Below are positions 59,361 to 64,000 of a stretch of DNA of 64,000 nucleotides, piece after piece. The notes under the pieces are model-generated. The model saw only the letters and a list, made by a program, of their open reading frames with translations, was not told the DNA's origin and searched no databases. The stretch lies in contig DFIS01000049.1 in the NCBI GenBank assembly GCA_002372175.1, forward strand, positions 62,001-126,000. The letters are read 5' to 3'. The translations under genes were made by a program, and so were the position numbers. Position 1 is the stretch's first letter. Each line of letters begins with the position of its first letter. The stretch is from Solobacterium sp. UBA3691. Its GTDB lineage: Bacteria; Bacillota_I; Bacilli_A; Erysipelotrichales; Erysipelotrichaceae.

Positions 59361-61532
59361 ATGCGTCGAACCCGGCGTGCTCTTTCCGTCATATTTTTAA
59401 GTACATTAGCGGTAATGGTTTTAATTGCCTCTAATGTTTTTTTCGTCTCTGTATACAAGGTACATCTGCGCTCGGGAACAGACCTTTCTGCCTATGCGGA
59501 TTCGGCCAACACGGTGCGGGAGACGACCAAAGCCCTGCGCGGAAACATCTATGACCGCAACGGTACGATCATCGCCCAGGACAACAAGACATACAATATC
59601 ATCTGTATTCTCGATCCCAACCGTCCGGCTCCGGAAGGCAAGATCGCTTACGTCAACGACAAGGAGGGCACGGCTGCAGCACTGTCACGGATACTGAAGA
59701 TCGACTACGATACATGTCTTGGCTATCTGAAACAGAATGTATACCAGACCGAACTTGGCCTGGCCGGCAGAAACCTGTCGAAGGCAACGATGGAGGAGAT
59801 CACAGCCCTGAATCTTCCCGGCATTGAGTTCACTGATTCCATTCAGCGTGTATATCCGCTGGGAACTTTTGCGTCCAACCTGATCGGTTTTGCGCAGTCT
59901 GATGAGACCGGTTCGACGATCGGACGGATGGGTGCTGAACTGTATCTGGAGAACTACCTCGGCGGTGTGGACGGCTACCGTATGTATCAGGCGGATAAGA
60001 ACGGCTTTATTCTTCCCGGTATGCGTGAGGAAGTCGTCAGTGCTGTTAATGGCTACAATGTATATCTGACCCTCGATCAGCAGATCCAGGAGACGCTTGA
60101 GGAATCCTTCCGGATGACCAATGATATCTTTGACGCATACCGTGTATGGGGCAGTGTCATGGAGATCAGCACCGGCAAGATCCTGGCCTGGGGTCAGTCA
60201 CCGTCCTTTGATCCGAATACACTGGAGATCAGCGACTACAACAACTACGGTGCACAGCTTCCGTATGAACCGGGATCAACGCTGAAGACATTTACCTATG
60301 CAGCAGCGATCAACGAGGGCGTATACGACGGCAATGCGAAGGTCTACGGCGGTCCGTACTGCTTCTCTGCCGATGAGAACAATAACCCCATACGTGTTGA
60401 ATCCAACGGCTATGGCTGTATATATAATGCCGGACGTAAGAACTACGGCTGGGCTGACTATGACCACGGTATGATCTGGTCGGCGAATACGATCACTGCG
60501 GAAGTACAGAATACCCTGATCGATCCCGATACTCATCTTGGATACCTGAAGGATTTCGGCTTCTTCCAGCCTGTCATGACCGACGGTCTGCCGGAAGAGA
60601 CCGGATATCTGAACTTTACCTGGCCGGCTGACAAGCTCTCACTGTGCTATGGACAGGGATCGACGGTAACGATGCTGCAGATGCTGCAGGCATACAGTGC
60701 CATCTTCGGCAGCGGCAGTATGGTCAGACCGTACTTTATCGAATCGATCAGAGACGGATATGACAATAACCGTGTGATCTATCAGGCAGAAACAAAGATC
60801 ACCGGTACGCCGATCACCGAGGAAAGCGCCAAGGAGATCCAGCGTATCCTGTACCGTGTTATCAATGAAGATGACGGTACGGCAAGACACTACCGGATCC
60901 CTGAGACGACCCTGATGGGCAAGACAGGTACAGCCGAAGTTGCCATCAACGGCAACTATAATACCGGTACGACGATCACTTCTGTCATGTGCGCGATGCC
61001 GGCAGATGACCCGCAGGTCATGGTCTACTACTGCTTTGAAGCACCGTATAACCCGAATGGTCAATACTATACTTCACCGGTACAGAATCTGCTCAGGAAG
61101 ACAGCGATGCGTCTTGGCTTTGCCAAAGCACCGGAAGTCGAAGAGCCGGCAGATGATGAAGAGACGGAAAGCGATGTCATCCATACCTTTGAGATGCCGA
61201 ATGTGCTGAATCATACGGTTGCCTATGCCGAAGAGAAGCTTGGCACCACGGAGACAGAAGAGATCTATCTCGGCACCGGCGACAGTATCATTGACCAGTA
61301 TCCGCGGGCCGGAAGTATCATCTCTACAGGACAGAAAGTCTTCCTGCTTCTGGATACCAACAGTTTTATCATGCCGGATATGACAGGATGGACACGAAAG
61401 GATGTGACCGGGCTCTGGTCGGTAACGCAGTTCGGCTTCAAGCTGACAGGAGAGGGTACCGTCAGCGAGCAGAGCATCCCGCCGGGAGCGACTGTAGCAC
61501 GCGGTACAGAAATAGAAGTTGTCTTTAAATAA
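59361..61532 (+). CDS. Division-type penicillin-binding protein 2 with two PASTA domains
   Basis: The 723-residue class B PBP has a signal anchor (about 8-30), a dimerisation domain with RGNIYDRNGTIIA, and a transpeptidase domain with PGSTLK (Ser306, Lys309), SAN (Ser374) and KTGTAE (Lys521). Two PASTA domains fill about 610-723 (MPNVLNHTVAYAEEKL, MPDMTGWTRKDVTGLW). It matches FtsI/PbpB/SpoVD enzymes that crosslink septal peptidoglycan; PASTA domains bind muropeptide-like ligands. It begins one base after ftsL stop with AGGAG upstream. Whether it serves vegetative or sporulation septa is not shown. Confidence 0.94.
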   Translation: MRRTRRALSVIFLSTLAVMVLIASNVFFVSVYKVHLRSGTDLSAYADSANTVRETTKALRGNIYDRNGTIIAQDNKTYNIICILDPNRPAPEGKIAYVNDKEGTAAALSRILKIDYDTCLGYLKQNVYQTELGLAGRNLSKATMEEITALNLPGIEFTDSIQRVYPLGTFASNLIGFAQSDETGSTIGRMGAELYLENYLGGVDGYRMYQADKNGFILPGMREEVVSAVNGYNVYLTLDQQIQETLEESFRMTNDIFDAYRVWGSVMEISTGKILAWGQSPSFDPNTLEISDYNNYGAQLPYEPGSTLKTFTYAAAINEGVYDGNAKVYGGPYCFSADENNNPIRVESNGYGCIYNAGRKNYGWADYDHGMIWSANTITAEVQNTLIDPDTHLGYLKDFGFFQPVMTDGLPEETGYLNFTWPADKLSLCYGQGSTVTMLQMLQAYSAIFGSGSMVRPYFIESIRDGYDNNRVIYQAETKITGTPITEESAKEIQRILYRVINEDDGTARHYRIPETTLMGKTGTAEVAINGNYNTGTTITSVMCAMPADDPQVMVYYCFEAPYNPNGQYYTSPVQNLLRKTAMRLGFAKAPEVEEPADDEETESDVIHTFEMPNVLNHTVAYAEEKLGTTETEEIYLGTGDSIIDQYPRAGSIISTGQKVFLLLDTNSFIMPDMTGWTRKDVTGLWSVTQFGFKLTGEGTVSEQSIPPGATVARGTEIEVVFK

Positions 61533-61573
61533 CAATTAATATACAATAATGCAGGCTTAAAGGAGGGCAAGGT

Positions 61574-62533
61574 ATGGCAGTAAAACTGGTGATGGGATTT
61601 CTGATCTCTCTTGCATGTGTACTTGTACTGATGCCTCCTTTTATTGACTTCATGAAGCGGATCAGCTTTAACCAGACGGTCAGTGAATACGCATTGGATG
61701 AGTATAAGGAAAAAGCCAAGACACCGATCATGGGCGGTGTGATGTTCATTGTCGTACCAGTCGTGATCTCTCTGATGATGACAGAGAATCCGCTGGCAGA
61801 TCTTGATCTGATGATCGTTCTGATCACATATGTCGGTTACGGACTCATCGGCTTTATCGATGATTTCCTGATTGCCGTCAAGCATGATAACGACGGTCTT
61901 CTGCCCCGGTACAAATTCCTCATGCAGGTCATCCTGGCACTGATCGTCTTTCTGCTCTACCGCAGTTCCGCAACGCTTGATGTCACGCTGCTCTTTACGA
62001 AAAAGAAGATCGATCTTGGCATCTTCTACATCCTGCTGATCCTGTTCATGTTTTCCGGTGCTTCAAACGCAGTCAACCTGACTGACGGCATGGACGGGCT
62101 TGCTGCCGGCTGTGAGCTCTTCGCCCTGATTCCTTATCTGCTGTTTGCGATACGTCAGGGGAAGACATCTATCGCGGTCTTTGTCGGCTGTATGCTCGGG
62201 GCGCTGATCGGCTATCTGCATTTCAATCTCAAACCTGCAAAGATCTTCATGGGTGATACCGGTTCCCTGGCGCTTGGCGCGGTGCTTGCGGCTCTGGCAA
62301 TGGTGATGAAGGAGGAGCTGTCACTGATCATTATCGGCGGTGTCTTCGTCATCGAAACACTGTGTGTCATGATCCAGATTGGTTCTGTCAAGCTCAGACA
62401 TAAACGTGTTTTCCCGTATACACCGATACACTATGCGTTTACCGTAAAGGGAGTCCCGGAGGAAAAAGTCGTGCGTTACTTCTGGGTATGTGCGATTATT
62501 TGTGCAGTTATCGGCGGTTTTATCACTCTTTGA
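61574..62533 (+). CDS. mraY: Phospho-N-acetylmuramoyl-pentapeptide-transferase
   Basis: The 319-residue protein has ten membrane segments and the family blocks KAKTPIMGGVMFI, GFIDDFLIAVKHDNDGLLPRYKF (catalytic Asp pair), NLTDGMDGLAAG and FMGDTGSLALGA, ending HKRVFPYTPIHYAFTVKGVPEEKVV. It makes lipid I from UDP-MurNAc-pentapeptide and undecaprenyl phosphate. The ribosome binding site AGGAGGG is strong. It is the last peptidoglycan gene here: murD, ftsW and murG do not follow. Confidence 0.97.
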   Translation: MAVKLVMGFLISLACVLVLMPPFIDFMKRISFNQTVSEYALDEYKEKAKTPIMGGVMFIVVPVVISLMMTENPLADLDLMIVLITYVGYGLIGFIDDFLIAVKHDNDGLLPRYKFLMQVILALIVFLLYRSSATLDVTLLFTKKKIDLGIFYILLILFMFSGASNAVNLTDGMDGLAAGCELFALIPYLLFAIRQGKTSIAVFVGCMLGALIGYLHFNLKPAKIFMGDTGSLALGAVLAALAMVMKEELSLIIIGGVFVIETLCVMIQIGSVKLRHKRVFPYTPIHYAFTVKGVPEEKVVRYFWVCAIICAVIGGFITL

Positions 62534-62563
62534 TGATTTTTATTCGTTATTGATCTGGTTTTT

Positions 62564-62572
62564 TGTTATAAT
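62564..62572 (+). promoter_or_regulatory. Extended -10 promoter of the comN-secD operon
   Basis: TGT-TATAAT, predicted start near 62579, leader of about 18 bases to the ATG at 62597 with AAGG in it. Confidence 0.6.
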
Positions 62573-62596
62573 CTTATTTTGCATAAGGTTAATGTA

Positions 62597-62884
62597 ATGG
62601 AAAACAGATTTTTTAATATCAACGATACCGAAGTTCAGATGACGATGGTCGTCAAACTACATCAGCTGCAGAGAGATGGCCTGCCGTCTCTGACATACAG
62701 GAATCTTGAAGATTATCTGCAGTATGCACTGTGGCGGGACAGGTATCCGAAACAGCTTCATACAGCAGTTGACGATGTTCTCTCAGTGACGGCGGGGGAT
62801 ATCGTACAGTTTCTCAGCCGTCAGGCCATCGTTGATGGAAGCCGCATGGATCTTGAGGACTTTGCGGATCTGATTGGGGGATAG
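62597..62884 (+). CDS. ComN-like post-transcriptional regulator family protein
   Basis: The ATG at 62597 is preferred to the TTG at 62579, which coincides with the predicted transcription start. The 95-residue protein has VVKLHQLQRDGLPSLTYRNL, then DYLQYALWRDRYPKQLHTAVDDVLSVTAGDIVQFLSRQAI. This fits the pattern of the ComN/YrzD family: an N-terminal helix, W-x-x-x-YP-x-x-LH-x-x-V-D-D-(I/V)-(L/M)-S and a final helix. ComN of Bacillus controls late competence mRNA and acts near the division site. Its place next to secD is in keeping with gene order in Bacillus. Function here is inferred from family only. Confidence 0.75.
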   Translation: MENRFFNINDTEVQMTMVVKLHQLQRDGLPSLTYRNLEDYLQYALWRDRYPKQLHTAVDDVLSVTAGDIVQFLSRQAIVDGSRMDLEDFADLIGG

Positions 62885-62891
62885 CAGTGAT

Positions 62892-64000
62892 ATGAAAACA
62901 AAGAAAAACGGATTGTATTGGCTCTGTGCTGCGGTAGCGGTGATCGCCGTTCTGGTAGCTTCTACCTGGGGCTATATCCAGAATCATCTGAATCTGGGTC
63001 TGGATCTGCGCGGCGGTTTTGAGATCCTTTACGAAGTGACACCGCTCAATGAAGGCGGAAGTATTGACATGACAGCCGTGACCAACAGTATTCAGAAGAG
63101 GGTCAACGTGCTTGGTGTCAATGAGCCGCAGATCACAGTCGAAGGCGACAACCGTGTCAGAGTACAGCTGGCCGGTGTCAGTGACCAGGAATCTGCACGT
63201 GAGATGCTTGGTACGACAGCCAACCTGACATTCCGTGATATTAATGATAACGAACTGGCAGATGCTTCGCTGGTAGCGGAGGGCGGTGCTTCTCTGGCAT
63301 ATCAGGACGGCCGTCCGATCGTTTCCCTGAAGATCAGTGATCCCGACAAGTTCGGTGAGATCACCAAAACGGTTGCGGCCAAAGGTACCGGACAGAATCT
63401 GATGGTCATCTGGTTGGACTATGAGGAAGGGGATTCCTACGCTGCGGAAGCTGCCAAGGCAGCAGCCGGCGAGGAAGCAAAATACATCTCAGCTGCTTCG
63501 GTCAACTTTGAGATCAACGGTGACTGTATCATCCAGGGCAGTTTTACGGAGACAGAAGCCAGAACTCTGGCCAACCTGATCAATTCCGGATCGCTGCCGG
63601 TCAAGATGACAGAGATCAGTTCCAATGTTGTTTCTGCACAGTATGGTAATGATGCACTGCAGAAGACAGGCATGGCAGGTATTGTCGGTGTGCTCGCCGT
63701 CATCCTGTTCATGATCTGGCAGTTCCGCGTTCCCGGTGTGATTGCGGGTGTCATGCTGGTGGCATATATCTGGATCATCTTCATGCTGTATGCGCTGATG
63801 GGTGCGGTATTCACACTGCCCGGTATCGGTGCTCTCGTGCTTGGTGTCGGTATGACTGTCGATGCCAATATCATTACTTATGAGCGTATCAAGCAGGAAT
63901 TATATAAGGGTCATCCGATCCGGGCGGCGGTCAGTGAAGGACAGAAGCTGTCATTCTCTTCGATCTTTGATGCCCAGTTCACGACCCTGCTGGCTGCTTT
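62892..64000 (+). CDS. secD: Protein translocase subunit SecD (or SecDF fusion), 3' truncated by window end
   Basis: The frame opens at the ATG at 62892, eight bases after the comN-like gene, with GGGGG upstream, and has no stop before the window end (369 complete codons). It has an N-terminal membrane helix, LGLDLRGGFEILYEV (SecD block D1), IQKRVNVLGVNEPQI, and a P1 head region with NFEINGDCIIQGSFTETEA. LINSGSLPVKM follows, then membrane segments from about residue 255 with LPGIGALVLGVGMTVDANIITYERIKQEL (block D4). SecD uses proton flow to pull proteins through SecYEG. Whether SecF is fused cannot be seen. Confidence 0.95.
   Translation, partial: MKTKKNGLYWLCAAVAVIAVLVASTWGYIQNHLNLGLDLRGGFEILYEVTPLNEGGSIDMTAVTNSIQKRVNVLGVNEPQITVEGDNRVRVQLAGVSDQESAREMLGTTANLTFRDINDNELADASLVAEGGASLAYQDGRPIVSLKISDPDKFGEITKTVAAKGTGQNLMVIWLDYEEGDSYAAEAAKAAAGEEAKYISAASVNFEINGDCIIQGSFTETEARTLANLINSGSLPVKMTEISSNVVSAQYGNDALQKTGMAGIVGVLAVILFMIWQFRVPGVIAGVMLVAYIWIIFMLYALMGAVFTLPGIGALVLGVGMTVDANIITYERIKQELYKGHPIRAAVSEGQKLSFSSIFDAQFTTLLAA

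Overview
The window looks like a chromosomal segment from a Gram-positive Bacillota (Firmicutes), most plausibly an Erysipelotrichia-like gut commensal. That placement is inferred from moderate GC, strong GGAGG ribosome binding sites, a MraZ/RsmH/FtsL/PASTA-PBP/MraY division cluster, LytR-CpsA-Psr and ABC glycan export genes, and very large secreted proteins built from Big_2, CAP and InlB-type repeats. No tRNA, rRNA, insertion sequence, phage gene or CRISPR array was recognised. All genes lie on the + strand except two at 34.6-37.8 kb.

Region 1 (1-20.8 kb) encodes the secreted surface. It begins inside the 3' part of a subtilisin-like protease gene. One base later comes a small lipoprotein whose pattern resembles a subtilisin propeptide, so it may be a separate inhibitor or chaperone. 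Three giant secreted proteins follow (1679, 1569 and 2226 aa). They share a conserved 27-residue signal peptide and mix a common set of modules: acidic Pro/Glu linker, Big_2, CAP, InlB B-repeats and a seven-unit GNYxG C-terminal arm. None has an LPXTG sorting signal. A cytoplasmic alpha/beta hydrolase sits between the second and third.

Region 2 (20.9-57.5 kb) is a large cell-surface polysaccharide locus. It holds two O-antigen-ligase/polymerase-like membrane proteins, a Wzm/Wzt-type ABC exporter, many GT2 and GT4 glycosyltransferases, a Stealth-type sugar-phosphate transferase with a methyltransferase, a UDP-glucuronate 4-epimerase-like enzyme, a diacylglycerol-kinase-like lipid kinase, a GtrB/YfhO pair for polyprenyl-phosphate-linked glycosylation, an OafA-type acyltransferase and a HAD phosphatase next to an APH-type kinase. 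There are two MBOAT plus SGNH O-acylation pairs; the MBOAT of the first pair is broken by a frameshift and a nonsense codon. A LytR-CpsA-Psr protein with a Cys-rich repeat tail probably attaches glycan to the wall. The locus ends with rmlA, an SDR epimerase/reductase, rmlB and a glf-family mutase, an order that fits dTDP-fucofuranose synthesis. Several genes here have a -10 box only 6-7 bases before the ATG and no ribosome binding site, so they are probably transcribed as leaderless mRNAs.

Region 3 (57.6-64 kb) is a shortened division/cell-wall cluster: mraZ with its operator repeats, rsmH, ftsL, a PASTA-containing division PBP and mraY, then comN-like and secD, which runs off the window end. 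Together the window encodes synthesis, export, decoration and anchoring of envelope glycans, next to large secreted proteins that may use that surface.
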